Shown piece by piece: positions 21,340 to 34,088 of a stretch of DNA of 64,000 nucleotides. How positions within the stretch are numbered: position 1 is the stretch's first letter; each line of letters starts with the position of its first letter. The notes below the pieces were generated by a model, which was not told the DNA's origin, did not search any database, and saw only the letters and a list, made by a program, of their open reading frames with translations. Source of the DNA: Fonsecaea monophora (lineage: Eukaryota > Ascomycota > Eurotiomycetes > Chaetothyriales > Herpotrichiellaceae); assembly GCF_001642475.1 (NCBI RefSeq), contig NW_019173989.1:124001-188000 (forward strand). The letters run 5' to 3'. Both the position numbers and the translations under genes were made by a program.

Positions 21340-21795
21340 GTCGGAACTGATTCGATCTTAAAATCCCTACTGGCGAGGCGTCGGCATCGCTGGGGAAAGC
21401 GGCAGCGGCAAGGCCAGCTGCATATGACTGCTCAAGCGTAAGCTTGGGATTCAAATCGGAGTTCATTCCCGTCGATGGCCCAGAACATTAACGACGTATC
21501 GCGTTTTCGTACGTCCCCTTACAGCCCCTCTATCTGCATATCGAGGCTGATATCTATGTAAACTTGAAGAAGCTCTGCTGAGGGCAAAAAATAGTCTTCG
21601 TCACGTTCGTCCTTTCTACCCCTCACCCCCCTTCCTTTGAGGGCACCTCCGTAACCGGGACGTTCATCGAGTCTTACCTGCCAGCTTTCTTGATCCCATA
21701 CTCGTCCTCACCTCAGGCGGGTTAAAATTCGAAGACGGGATCCATGATGAGCTTCTAGCGCAAAAGGCTGTACTAGGAATCATGCGATGCAATTG
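21340..21795 (+). pseudogene. Decayed, internally deleted copy of the Hmt1-like ABC transporter
   Basis: DNA from about 21350 aligns with the nucleotide-binding domain of the intact gene at 49202-51917. GTCGGCATCGCTGGGGAAAG matches the Walker A region, GATGGCCCAGAACATTAACG the next segment, and TTCGTACGTCC the first intron donor. The copy then jumps to the segment after Walker B (ATCTGCATATCGAGGCTGA), skipping about 400 bp. It keeps the third intron's GTTCGT donor region and its T/C-rich body, then CCATGATGAGCTTCT of the last exon. Stops and frameshifts are present. Retained intron sequence shows that it arose by DNA duplication, not retrocopying. Confidence 0.8.
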
Positions 21796-24538
21796 TATCT
21801 GATCTCGCTCGACACAATCTTTGACCGAAATCAGTCTTTACACAAGTCTCTACTCGGGTCTGCGCGGGCGCTGCCATCGGCTGCAGAGATCCGGTCCTCA
21901 ACTTCTTCTCCTCGTATCCGACCCGGCCAAGTCTTGTAGAAGCTTCTGGTGAACCCCAGATCTGTGGTCCCCTGTCGCACTCCTGCGCTACTCACTGCGG
22001 CCTCAAACCAAGCCCTATCACACGCTGATGATGCCAAGCGTCTCCCACCGAAGTTTCCGCCGTCCTCGAGCGAATAATGCGTCGTGTGTAAGAGGAAGTT
22101 GGCCTTGTTGACAGTAGGATCCAATACCGAGCCTTGCGGAGGCGTCAGGCTGCATCTCTTCATGTGCAGGATGATGCTGAGGAGGCAGAGGAGGAACATG
22201 AGCGTTTGCAGCAGGAAAAGAGGTCGTAAACAACATACAAAGCTTCGTAGGACATGGGAAATTTGGCCGGCTAGAATCTCAAAACACGCGGAGAACAAGC
22301 CTGTGAAATTGGCAAAGTAGTGGCGGCGGGCTTGAAGCTGCCACCACTCGATGAGTTGCAGGGTCCTGTTACCGCGATGGGGATTGTTTCTGATGTCGGC
22401 GGGTCCCTTTGATAGCAGGATTAGTCGAAGAAGAGGGCCAGACAGAGTCCGGGAGTGGGCACGATCGGATACGTGGCTCGTGAGATCATCAGATGCAGCG
22501 ACGAATCTGACTGGTAGTCGTTAGGTGTGGTAGATGGCGATCTCATGACGGGCAAACCTCCCTTTGGTGACGGCAGCTGGACTCAACGTTCAGCTCATTG
22601 CCAGTCAGCCCACACAATCTCTTTGGTCATGCCCTGGATCGCGGCGAATGCAATGTTACCACGGTCGAGGTAGCTGATCAGCATGAGAAGAAGTACGACA
22701 GGCGTGACGTGTAGATCGAGATTCCGAACGACACGCTTTCCTTTCTCGATGAATTGACAATATGAGGTATAACCGTCACCACCGGTTTACTCGTCGGTAG
22801 GCACTCAGGTTTCCAACCAGTTCCAACAGAGGGAATACTGGGAGGTGTCTTGATTTATCTTGCAAGAACTAATTAGTGTAAATGTCTCACTCATTTCCCC
22901 TTTCCTCCGCTCGCGCCCTCTCCCCTCTATGTGAACCAACTCTGTGGTAGCAGGGTAGTCAATGGATTTCAATAATCTGCGCAATCTTGCAAAGTACCTC
23001 GCGAATCACCCCTGCTTGCAGCTTCACAACTGCTCAGGAGAAATACAACCCCTAAAGTCGATGTCTGGTGAGACGTTATTTCCATGTTATGGCGGGGCGA
23101 GTGCGAGGCTCGCATCCCCGGCACCGCATCCAAAACTGCCTGGGCGCGCTTGGAGAGGTCGGATATGGCGGACGTCATACGAGGTTCCGGAGCCAATACA
23201 AGATGAAACGACTCCTTTCTGGCCATGTGCTAGTATCTACATTGAGTGGATGAGCTTTATCCGGTTCACCAGAACTTTGACCCAGTCGATTCCTCCCTCA
23301 GTTTTCTTTTCGCAACCGTGCGATGTCGTGTTGACCTTCCGAGCTCAGTCCACATCATTTATGTCCCGTCTAGTCCAGATCACATTTTCCTGAATGTCCA
23401 TTGGAGGATTTATCCACGCAGCCTCGACCAACCCGTGTCTAGATGGGCGTGGAAGTCGAAATTGAACAAAGAGCCGCGAGAGGGGTTTGCCCGGCACGTA
23501 TGAATTGGGCCGGTGTTGTGAGGGAGTTGCTCGGACCTCGCGCTCAGCGTTATCCTTGTGAGTCACATCAGAGTCAATCAGGCGATTCGACAGGTGTTGT
23601 ATTCGATCTGGGTTCTGTGCTCGAGACCCCAACGGCAGCGAAGGGACAGGACGCGCACGGGGAAATGAGGTCCCCGTGCTGGGATCCAAAGAAGTTGTGT
23701 AAAAGCCAGTGCCAGTCAGCTCTGGGATTTCGACAGGCAGCAGGTAGAGACTACGAGTCGAGTCTGGAGCTTGACTGCTGGCCCGTATCATCTCCCTGCT
23801 TCTTCTTCTTCTTCTTCTTTTCAGCTTTTGTCACCGTTTCCGGTCAAGTATCTTTTTTGGCCACATGATCGTATCCAACGACATGTAGGAACAGGACTCC
23901 TGACTTGAACGGCCCCTCTCTCGGATTCTTGACTGTCTGTCGCGGGTATTTCGGCTGTGCACCACTTGCGGCCCTGTAAAAGCGGGTGTGCAAATCTAGC
24001 CACGGTCTGCACGATTCGCCCTTTTGGTTTCAGGGGGGCTGGTGTTCCGCTCTGTACTACTTTCAATCACATTAAAGCTAAAGCCAGGCCAAGGAGACCT
24101 CTTGCCGTGGGAAGCGACTGGTCAATTTTCATGTGGGCGTTCGAAACGAGTCGTGGTGGACGATAGTCTGAGATGTCCCAGAAGCCACGATTGTCTTCGA
24201 ACGGGCTTCTGCTGCTCCACTCGGACCACGAGGAGGTGAATGCGGTGACGTTGCTGATCTTCATTGTCCCCCACAACTACTGATGGAGACAGGCGGCGGC
24301 GGTCTCCATCCTCTGGATTCTCGGTAACTCCGCCAACGTCCTCTCGCATACGACGGCGAGAATGCCGGGATAAATGAATCCAGTGACCAGACGACCGATG
24401 CACCGTGACACCTACCCCCAGGAGTAACATCTGGACTGCTGTATCACAGACTTGGAGCGTCGCGGTTTGGCCAGTCAAAAGCCGTCCCGAAATCGGTCAG
24501 GATTACACGGGACCTGACAAAGGAGTAAATTCTCTGTT
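21796..24538. other. No secure gene
   Basis: The stretch holds overlapping frames on both strands. The most coding-like pieces are a plus helical segment near 22130-22230 (AASLHVQDDAEEAEEEHERL) and minus frames at 22969-23226 and 23345-23791. None has a domain, a supported start or splice sites that join them. A TTC run lies at about 23800-23820. Confidence 0.35.
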
Positions 24539-24760
24539 TTGAGATCCTTGTGTCGCAAGGAGTTCGACGACATTATAAACTCAATATGCCCTGACTTCTT
24601 CAACATCTATAATAGCTTCAACTTTACGTCCGCCAGCGTGACTGGCCCCATTGCCAGGTACATGTTTGAGTGGTGGGTAATGGACAGAATCACTAGCTCG
24701 ATCAGCATGATACTCGAGGCGTCAGACTTGTCGATCAGGGCCTGATCTACTCGTATAACA
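24539..24760 (+). pseudogene. Remnant related to the broken gene at 5015-5305
   Basis: The plus frame contains MDRITSSISMILEASDLS, resembling EKKINSSISTILEATGAG at 5080-5140 (minus strand there). In both places the similar segment stands just outside the same end of R5, in the same relative orientation. R5 therefore appears to belong to, or sit at a fixed place in, a larger element with coding capacity. The frame stops at 24745. Confidence 0.4.
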
Positions 24761-24844
24761 TGAGCGTCAGACTGCGCGGGAACACAATAGTTTGATTTTA
24801 TATTTGTTGAATGCGCTCGCTTTGCAAGAAGGGAGGGAGGGCAG

Positions 24845-25560
24845 TTGTTGTACATTCAAGATACTCACGCCAAGCGCAGGTATTAATCCTGGGGATGTGA
24901 AGGGCACACACACACACACCCACACACAACTACCCAGATGCAAAGACTACCAAAAAAACTCCACTTGGGAGAAAACTGTAGCCCGCGGTACAATGGACAC
25001 AGTTTTTTTTTTTTGTTTGTTTGTTTCCTGGACTCTAGGAGCCCTTCTCGCCTCCCGTAGTGGATCCCTCCTGCTCGTCCTCCTCCTCTTTCTTCCTCCG
25101 TGAGCGCTCAACCCCATGATTTACCCTCCCCCTTCTCTCGCTTTGAGCCTTTTGGTGGTTGTTGTTAACAATGCAGATTGCAGCTATCAATTCCCCAGGT
25201 GAGTGAGTAGGGCCTAGAAGAGCTCATAACATCACCCACCACGACGTGTGGAAATTTATAAATCAACAAGGTGGGTAGATTCGAGATTCGAACCCCCGAA
25301 ACTTGGTGAATTTATAGATTGATGCAGACCTGATCCGGCAATTGTTGGAGGGAAGTTCACTGTTGTAAATGATAAAGACCGTAAAAGAGAAAAGAAAAGT
25401 GGGGTTCTGTTGTCTGGCATGTGATGCATCAAGGAGGCCAGGAGGTGAAGGTGTAGCGAGCAGAGTGAAGGAGCAGTTTGGAGCAGAGGCGGGCGTTGGC
25501 TGCTACCAGAAACTCCCAAGGGGGCATGACCACAGCCCCTGTACACCTTGCTCCAGTACA
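24845..25560 (-). repeat. Repeat R5, copy 3
   Basis: On the minus strand it shows TTGCCGGATCAGGT, GGGGGTTCGAATCTCG, the GAGAGAAGGGGGAGGGTAAA stretch, an oligo-A run and a (TG)n tract, ending CTTGGCGTGAGTATCTTGAA. Both polymerase III-like boxes are well preserved here. Compared with copy 1 it lacks the 170-bp insertion. Confidence 0.75.
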
Positions 25561-26264
25561 CTGATCTTTCTTTCAAATCTCTTTTTCTCTCCGCCAGGAC
25601 AGTGTAGTCGGGATGATTGGGAACGATGGGGCGACACCTCCACGGCAGGGCAATCTCGACGAGCCCATGGTTATCACAGACTACCAGCGAACCGTTTGCA
25701 AGCGATGCTGACTGCATATCTAGTCACCTGGACACTCAGTTGTTGGATCCGAGTTTCTACAATTACAAAACGGACTGCGGCCGAAAATACCATGCACTTT
25801 ATTGAGAAATTCATCGTTGTCTAAGTGGTGATGATCTTGAGCAGGTGAGATTCAGCCTGCGTCACAATATTTGGAGAATGTTACTTGAGAAAAGGGCTCC
25901 GATTGCTGGGGGGGGGGGGGGGGGAGGGGGTCCTTGTTTTGGAGCACCCTGTCGTCCACCCTCCAACTCTGTACTGGCACTTGAATATGGGCGATAACGC
26001 GCGACGAAGCCGTACCCAGTGGCAGTGGTGTACACAACCAAACCTGCGCGAGCTCCTTGGGAGGGTAGTCGAATACCTTGAGCCCAACGGGTACGTCGAA
26101 AGTCCACGGCTGCGGGTTTCCTGTCGCCAATGACGAGATTCTTGCGAAAGTCTGGCCATGGTATCAGTGGGGCCGGGGGAACAGACAAGGCTTTATGTCC
26201 GGCACGTCGCAGTCCGTTTTGGTTAAAGGGGAAGGAAGAGAGAGGGAGGGGAGACGACTACCAA
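25561..26264. other. No recognisable gene; 17-G run
   Basis: No gene is called. A run of 17 G at 25908-25924, then A and five more G, is prone to slippage and could form a G-quadruplex. Minus-strand sequence at 25610-25720 is coding-like and adjoins R5 copy 3, as at copy 2. Confidence 0.5.
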
Positions 26265-26350
26265 GATATCACGGCGCCACGTACAACAGGAGCAATCACT
26301 GTCAAGGGTGCAATTATCATATGAATTCTGAGACGAAGGAGTCTGGACTC
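26265..26350 (-). repeat. Interspersed repeat R2, copy 2 (partial)
   Basis: The plus strand reads TATCACGGCGC, ACAGGAGCAATCACTGTC, AAGGGTGCAATTATCATATG, AATTCTGAGACGAAGGAGTC, the reverse complement of the R2 core. The AAGGCTGA-containing end seen in the other copies is missing. Confidence 0.75.
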
Positions 26351-26656
26351 CAATGACATGTCTCTTTTATTCGATCCTCCAGATCCAAGGATCCGGAGAG
26401 ATTCTCTGATTAAGCTAAAGCAAACTAAACTGAGTGGTTCATGGTAGGGGCCCCGTGATCCCAATCACAGTGTTTTTCCTCAATGATATCCATACAAGGC
26501 CTTGATCTCCTCTGTTCCCATGAAGATACCATCGTTCCGATTCAGAATGTCATTGCTACTATCGTAGATCGGCTGACCTCAATTCTTCCACAATGTCATG
26601 GTACTTCCCGAGAGCCGTCGATTTGACGATGGCTGGAGACGCGGGTAGGTGGCCCA

Positions 26657-27811
26657 TCACACCAGATCGTGTGCTGTCACGGCATCATGGTCGTCGTTGT
26701 CGCTGAGTGTGTCTAAGGCTGAGCTCGCGGGCGTCGGAACATAGACAAGCCCAGGAGGGACGTCGTCTATCAATGCATCATGTTCACGCAGGAGCCGGTA
26801 CTGATCTACCCAGCGCAAGGAGCGACAAAGCTCTTCACATGAAATCACAATGAATTCGTCGTGCAGGGACTCGGGAATCAGAACCTTGGGCGCCAAATCC
26901 AGGATTGGGATCCGTAGTTGGGCATTTGGGACCGGCTTTCCGTCGAAACTGCGCATTTCCTAGACATCATATTCAGTTAGTCACTGGGCGGAGGGGATGA
27001 TGTATAGGCTTACCTGGCTATGATGGTCAATGAACAATCGAGGTGGTGCAGACTCGGTCGCGGGTTCGATCCGTCTCTTCCAAGTACGCAACATGATCTT
27101 CTTGGAGCGTGGATAGTCTTGATCCAACCCCACCACGAGTTTGGTACCTTCAGTAATGTAGATGTGCGCCAACTCGGATAAGGATTTGGTCTTTTGTGAA
27201 TATGCCACCTCCAATATGACCCCTGGATATTTCGCCTCGACGTGTCTGAATTGAGCGTCAGGGCTGTGAGTGCCGAATTCGCCTTCTTTTAGAGGTGCGT
27301 GGCGTCCATTGACGATTTGTTCCACGAACTCCTTCTCCTTCGGATCTCCCAAGCATAGCTGTGTCAATTCTTTTTGCACGAACTTGCAGAAGGCTTCTTC
27401 CATGCTCTCATGCTCAATACTCGCGGACATTCTGAGGACGAAGGTCGAGGTTCTCGGGAAATAGTCGTACCTGTGAGTTAAGATCAGCAGCTGTGCCATC
27501 GGGTAATGTGTCGGCGTCTCATACCGCAGATGCTTCCAGTGTGGATTCTCATGAGTCAGTTCTTCAAAAACACCGAGGCCCTGAGGACTCAAATGATACG
27601 GCAGCCAAATGTCGAGGCTGGGAGAGCGATCTCGATAGTAGCGTTCAATCTGCTCGACAATGAGGGACAGGGTAGAGGCCGACTGTGGGTCGGAGGACTG
27701 GAGACGTGTCAAGATGTTGGTGGTCGTGGAGACATCACTTGAGGAGTGATTCAGATTCGCAGCTGGTGAAAACCCATCGTGAGGGTCAGGACCCGCCTCC
27801 ATGGTCGACAT
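26657..27811 (-). CDS. PD-(D/E)XK nuclease-like fungal protein, spliced
   Basis: The start is taken at ATG 27811 (a second ATG at 27802 has a better context, accATGG). A phase-0 intron at 26960-27013 (GTAAGC...CTAG) joins FIDHHSQ to EMRSFDGKP. A second intron of 54 nt at 27471-27524 (GTATGA...CTTAACTCACAG) is likely. It is a multiple of three, so the frame stays open through it, and removing it restores HWKHLRYDYFPRTSTF, as expected for the family. Spliced length is 348 aa. The core SPDAQFRH, then YPGVILEVAYSQK, then LAHIYITEGTKLVVGLD, matches a fungal family I associate with the PD-(D/E)XK fold; the D and E positions are present. Members are widespread in fungal accessory regions and their cellular role is unknown to me. 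Confidence 0.75.
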
Positions 27812-30800
27812 CGTTCCGGAAACGTCTGGCTGTGCCAAGCTTGTCTGCCAAGGGGTCAGGGTGTGCAGCAGTGAGATGACGCGACACGACGAGACCAAGA
27901 ATCAGCATCAACGGTGCAGACGGTGGTGTTGATGGTGATGGAAACATTTGAGAGTTCTTTGTGCGGGGTTAAATACTGCGGAGGCAGGGTACGGTCGACT
28001 ACAGAATCATACATTGGCAGTTGATACGGTCGATCATACAACGGATATGGGATATAAAGGCTTTCGGCCAATTCACGTACATGCGACAGACGTGATCCAG
28101 GACGTCGATCCTACCAACAATACGTCTTTGTTTAACCCATTGATGAGAGCGGCATATGACAAAGAGAGCAAGGGATGACGATGGTGGACCGAGAATGATG
28201 CTGACCTGACACGTATTTGTCTTTTGTGGCAGTAGTGATCGGTGCCGACAGTCGAAAACAAGACCTCCCTCCAGACATTGATGTCGATCCGACCGGGACG
28301 TGCGTCACCTTTTACCACCCAACATATTGCGTTGATACAGCAGAAGACTCCGCAAACGTTGGTGGGTTTGCCTGCTTTTGACAATTCTCCTGGATAAAGG
28401 TTGGATCGAAGGGCAAAAAGAGCTTGTGTCGAGTCCTGAATCCACTGACGACGGCGAGAATGTGCCTACACACTCATTTGTTCCGGTGGCATGAGCAAGC
28501 ACAAAGCTACGACGACCTACTTAGCATCCACCGCCGGTGAGGCACGGGTGATTTCTAACCCGAGTCGCGCGAGCCGGGATAAGTTCAGAACGGCATCACC
28601 CCTAGGCCCAGAGGAGGGTGAGCGGGCTGCAGTCTGTATGTTTCCTATGTTATGGCGCTTGCCCATCTCCAAGTAGGGTTGGGAAATAACAAGAGGTATG
28701 AAGCATAAGACGGTGTCGTCGTGGCCACGGCAGAGATTCACCCACTGAGCCCCAGCGCTGAGTTGGTCATTCCATGTCGATTTGGTCCATCTTCGTGCCT
28801 TTCCTGATCTTGCGCCAGTAGCCCTCGATCACCAAACATTAAATCGGAGCGCGGCTCTCTTGTCATCCTTACTGGGAGAAGGAACTGGCTGATGGAAGTC
28901 TCGCTTCAAAACTGCCTCGGCTAATTCCTCTGGTAAGACTATTTCGGAGGGATTCTAGAGGAAGAATCGTTGTGTTGGATTCTTGTTTTTCTACGAGACA
29001 GCGTTACGCACTGGGGCCGAAGGAAAATGTGTTGTTCGGGCTCTCTTCCCTTATCTCAGTGAGCGGTTGTAGTCTCCAGGCCTCTACGACGGCGACAGGT
29101 GTCCGTGGCCCCTTATATGATTATGGCTGCGAAAGAGACAGTATCGATATCACGACCCCAGGTGACCACGGTGCATGTTCTTCCTCTCGCGAGTTTCCAG
29201 TGGAAATGGCGATAAGACTTTGGGCGTCTCTGTGACCACTCCTCCTAAACTCCAATTTGCGACTTCGTTATCAACTGAGGCTTGCCCTGACCATCCAGGA
29301 CCGCACCACCGCGACAAGTTGAGTCATCGATAGAATGCATGTGTGATAGCGAGTTGATGTCGGTGCAAACAAACAACGCCGGCCGGCAGGGTCACCGCGA
29401 TTCGCCAAACTGTCCACATGGAAGGAAGAAGCATCAGGACCTGCGCCATACAGTGGGCACTGGCGATTAGAGAACTGTATGCGATTGCCTATCGGTAGTT
29501 CCTATTGACCACGACTCACCGCTAACAAAGGGAGAAGAAACAGATGCCTCCTTCTCGATGACTAGGGGTCTGTGGCATTCTCTGCTTTACTGTCGCGTGT
29601 AAACAGCCTTGCGCTCCCGTAGCGTCGTGCTACCAGCGTCGTCTGTGACAGGCTTGCTTGAGAAGGAGCACTTTCATATAATTTCCGGGCCATCATCAGC
29701 GCCGCAGTTACAAGAGTGACTCACACAGAAATACGCGCCGGTCGCCATGGATTGTGACAGCCTTGAACTCGCGGCCTTGTGGAGGATTTTGAATCTTGAC
29801 TTTCGGTACGACTAGTCTTTCAACCTGCGCTGAAGGATTTAATGATAGGTCAGTAGTTGCAGACGCTACCTATCTACCCGTGGGCACAGCAAAAACTGTC
29901 TCGCTTGATCACTAACGTATCATCTATCTATCGCTGCATCCTGCGACAACGATAGTACGTGTAGAGGCCGTCTATGCGCAGTCGGAGCTCCCGCATATCG
30001 GGACCATGTCAAGCTTGATTCGAGTCATTATGAATGTGAAGCTTCCGTTCTCCACGCTGTTTCTTTGATGAACCCAGAATAGTCGTCGTGCTCCCAATCC
30101 TCCGATCGAGGGCGGCAGTTGAGAGAAGCAGAGTCGGCATGACTCACCTCGACGTCATCCACAAGTGCTGCCGTCTTCCCTTGCAGAACCTCAACCAGGG
30201 CAGTCTCCACAAGCCACAGTCACAGGAGAGCGTCGTCAGTATGCGGCCTCGGGTTTGGAACATGCCTGGGAACCCTTTCCTCATCACAACACCGGACTTT
30301 AGGGTGGAAGTTGAGCATCCGCCGACGTTCGATGGGCTGAGATCCCATTGCCGAGATGGGTTTGATCTGTCGCCACTGTCCGTCGCGGGGAGATGTCCAT
30401 TTTCCCCGGGACCTGCAGGTTTCCCAGGTGAAGTCTCTCCTTTGCACCTCTAGCGTCAACCTTTGCGAGCGACCCATTTGTCTAGACTGGGCAGAGCACG
30501 GCAGGACGGCAGAGGATGGAGCTATCCCGGGCTCGACACAGACCGTGACTCTCGCTTGCCATGTGGGCGCCCAGTCACGGAAATGAGATACACTGGAATC
30601 AGGATAGTCCGTTGTACTACAATTTCATTGTTTCAGACTCACAACGTGATAGTAGGTCGTGCTAACTTTTATTTTAGACAGAGAAGATCCAAGACTCGAG
30701 ACTCGAGACTCTTGGTGGCCATTTGTCATTATTACCATTACGCCGTGCTGCCGTCTCGACTTGTCGACGTCCTCTACTTACGATCGAACCTGCAAACGCA

Positions 30801-31780
30801 CCTGAGAGGTTGAGAGCCTGAAACATACCTGCGTCTCTGCGACCCTGCGAACCTGAAGACACATGTGAGTATGGCTACAAAAGAACATGCCTGAGAACCC
30901 AATGATTCTGCGAGCCTGAGGACATGACAACACGAGTACTACGAGCTCATGTACAGCTATGAGAGGAAGAAAGAGTGGATGAACACACAGTGAGTTAGTT
31001 GGTGACGCTGCCATGTTTATTCTGACGCCCCATGATGGTGGTGGTGGTTGTAAATGGAAATCGTTGCAAAACCAAACTTATATTAGGATGCCTATCGAAG
31101 GGTAGCATAGCCACATTGCAATACAAACCGAAGATGGTTCCTCCGGTGATCAGAGACTTGGCCATGGGTACGAGGCAAACCCCCATGCCGCCGCCACCCA
31201 GACGAGCTCATTCACAGTCCCGACCACTCCCAATTTAGCAGGCCTACAGACCGCGAGCAACTACCCAACTCCTCGTCTGTGTTAGGACAACCAGTGGCCT
31301 TACGTGATTGCATTGTTCCCTTGGGCTGAATCACAGCAAGATCAGATTCATCCCGAACCCCTCTCGGCCCCACACCCACGCGCCTGAAACGTCTGAGGTT
31401 GCTGGAGGCGACGCATCTTGGCCCGATACTCACATATCTAAGACGTTCAGGCCATTTTCTGTTGTTATATGCAACTCTTTCATGGTAAGCACTCACTTAT
31501 CGCACGAAGACCTGACTGGAGTGTCGGAATATATGTACATCCAGTTGGCAACGTTGGTGGCAGTGTGGTGGTCTGGTGGTGGTCATTGACACAAGCCATG
31601 ATTCCAGAACGTGCACTCTCAGTGCCACCGATACCCCCACTCACTCTCAAAATTCTCTAGGAAGCGCCGGGAACCCACCCGAAAGATTATTGACCAACCA
31701 GATGCGAGGTACTTCCCAAAATTTAAAGGAAAAGAGACGATAACATGCAAAAAAGTTTGCACTTCACAAACAAACTTCAT
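27812..31780. other. About 4 kb without a recognisable gene
   Basis: Only short overlapping frames are present. Local features are two near-repeats around 30806-30930 (CTGCGAACCTGAAGACA and CTGCGAGCCTGAGGACA) and a GACTCGAGACTCGAGACTC repeat at 30694-30712. TTGTTGGCAA-type and other family repeats were not seen. This is either an intergenic region or sequence decayed beyond recognition. Confidence 0.5.
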
Positions 31781-31960
31781 TCTCAGACGACAGGAAGGTG
31801 AAGAGGGAATGCACGCCGCATTGGTAGGAAAGAGCGGTAGCGGCAAAAGCACGCTCGCAGACCTCCCGCGGCTCAACGAGGAGATTACTGGCTGCATTCA
31901 ATCTTGACCATCAAAATATCAGGAGCGCGCGCATCTCCAGCCTCGGGGGACAAATGGGCT
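31781..31960 (+). pseudogene. Fragment of an ABC transporter nucleotide-binding domain
   Basis: The frame holds ALVGKSGSGKSTLADLPRLN, a clear Walker A motif, and ends at a stop shortly after ITGCIQS. In the next frame the continuation is LDHQNIRSARISSLGGQMGS, matching the usual segment between Walker A and the Q-loop. A frameshift therefore separates them. Its sequence is closer to standard B-type transporters than to the gene at 49202, so it is a third, independent ABC remnant in the window. Confidence 0.6.
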
Positions 31961-32330
31961 CGTACCTCAACCTTCTTTTATATTTGACTAGTGTATTTCA
32001 ATAGCGGGAACAGTCTGCAAGGCACAAGAAGCTTTCTTTTTCTGCATGGCCACGGGGCCAGCGGCTCCAAGTCTCCGAGTCGAATGATAATAGAGTTGCT
32101 GCTGTGGTGTAGAAGAGGATTGCTGAGAAAGGTCTTCCTGCTTCTGTGAGCAGGTCCAAGAGTACTGTTGTGATTCCATTTTCATGGTCCGAGTGGTAAT
32201 GATCCTGTCTTGTTGAAGGGACAAGTCTGAAGCCCATATGCTCCGCCGTATGAACTACACATGCTCCACCATAAAGACTGCGTTTTGTGCCTCACCGTAA
32301 ATAACTTCGCTTCTCACTCTACCGTACTAA

Positions 32331-32548
32331 CTGCACTTGACACTCCACCGTGCTTGATAACTAAGCAAGGCTGCAAGTCACATGTCAGGCTGACTTTTCT
32401 CTCAATCTCCAAATTTCAGAAACGGCAATTGCCAGAGTCACAAAAACATTCTAGTGCTTCCTAATCCGGTAATGCTTCAACCCAAAACAGAAAACCCTTC
32501 CCAGCACTGCGCTCGCGGACTTCGCTCCCCACCGGCAAAGCACTGTGG
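32331..32548 (+). repeat. Interspersed repeat R1, copy D
   Basis: Contains TGATAACTAAGCAAGGCTGC, TCACATGTCAGGCTGA, TTTCAGAAACGG, CCTAATCCGGTAA and GCACTGCGCTCGCGGACT. Just upstream a short unit, CACCGTA plus AACT/ATAA and C/G-rich bases, is repeated several times at 32245-32350. Confidence 0.85.
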
Positions 32549-34088
32549 TATACCTTGACACTGTAACTCGGACTTCCGCGCATCCACAATAACATCAGGA
32601 CAGTCAGCATACGGCAAGATCTGATCTGATACCCAGTATCTGAAGACGCCCCGGAGTGCTCATTCTCAAACTGAAAACTCCTCTGGAGGGGAGCCTGCCG
32701 CTCGATCTCTTGAACCGAGATAGACTCCTGTTCATTGGCATCAGACACAAACTTCCTCATCATAATCATGTCAGCCACTACCACTGCCTTCCCTCGCCTT
32801 TGGCCATATCAGTCATACGGGGCGCAGCATCAGAGTCGACCTCCCTAAAAAAAGAAAAGTCCCTCCACTCAGACCGGCCACAGGATTCTTGTCACCCAAA
32901 GAACACTGAAAAGGTCCGGGAACAATCACAGACTGATCAGCAGTATGCCACTGAAACTTGAACGCCGCACCAGGGTTCAAAGGCAACATGCCAGGAGCAG
33001 GCACCATGGTGGGGTCGTAGGCGTTGAACGAAGAAGACGGCTTATAGGCAACTGATCTCAAACGTCAAAGGCCACGGTGTTGAGAGAGCCGTCTCGGACG
33101 TCAGGCGGGGGCAACCAGTGTTGCAAATAGAGTCTTGTATTTCCATACATTTTCACCTCTCAAAAGGTTGACGCGGATCTGAATGCGTCGCTCTGGACAG
33201 ATGTGGTGAGGCTTTTGGTCGACACGAAGAGCGTCATCTACAGGACGACAAGGGTCACGGGAAGGGGCCGCACCAGGGCGACTGCGACTGTCGATCTCTA
33301 GGAAGGGAGCGAAGGGGATCAATGGTTGACTCTATGAATAGGTGATGGGAAGGCGAGCGAGAGGACGCCGGACCGGTGTAACCTCTGACGTCATACGCAT
33401 CAAATTCCTGCTCAAATCTCAAAAAGCCCTGATTTCCACCCCAATACCACCACTAAAGACAGGTAATGCGCCCGCAAAGAAACCAAGATGGGGAAAATGA
33501 TTCGATTGTTTTTGGACCCCCTTCGGCTAAGGAGCCAAGGTGGTGCGCACGAGCCAAGGCGTCCAGGGTGGTGCCGCCAGCCAAGAGCTCCCCAGAACCA
33601 ACCAATTTCCCAGAAGCACTGGCCAGGTGTTTTTTGACAGGCAGCAGGAAAGGTCTGCCAAGAGGCCTCGGCCTTTGACCCATCCAACCAGAGCTCTACA
33701 CGACGGTCACCGCATGTTCGTCCAGTGTCTAGTTGTAGCCAGGGTGCGATGCCACGTCTGCTACGTTGCTGTACGGATTCCAGCGGATCAGTAAAATCCC
33801 TCCTGCAACCAACAATGACATACTTGGTCACCTTTTGGAACTCCGCGGCAAAATAGAATATACCGCCATGTCGACAATGGCTCGCGATCCCTGGCTTGCT
33901 TGGAGGGGACATTCCCGCTTGCTGCTATGCGCAACAGCGGTACTACCATACTCTTTACTTATAGCAGTCCCCCAATCCTTCGATCCGTCGTATTCCAGCT
34001 TCTCAGTCTATCACCAAAAAGCCCTTTGTCCTCCTTAGCTTTGACCATTTATCGAGCGAAAACCGCGACTCCTTCAAACGATCCCTGA
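32549..34088. other. No secure gene; upstream of the Hap3-like gene
   Basis: A minus frame at 33412-33912 (166 codons) overlaps plus frames of similar quality and has no domain. The last 200 bp before 34089 are A/T- and C/T-rich and would hold the promoter of the following gene. I do not see a clear TATA box. Confidence 0.4.
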
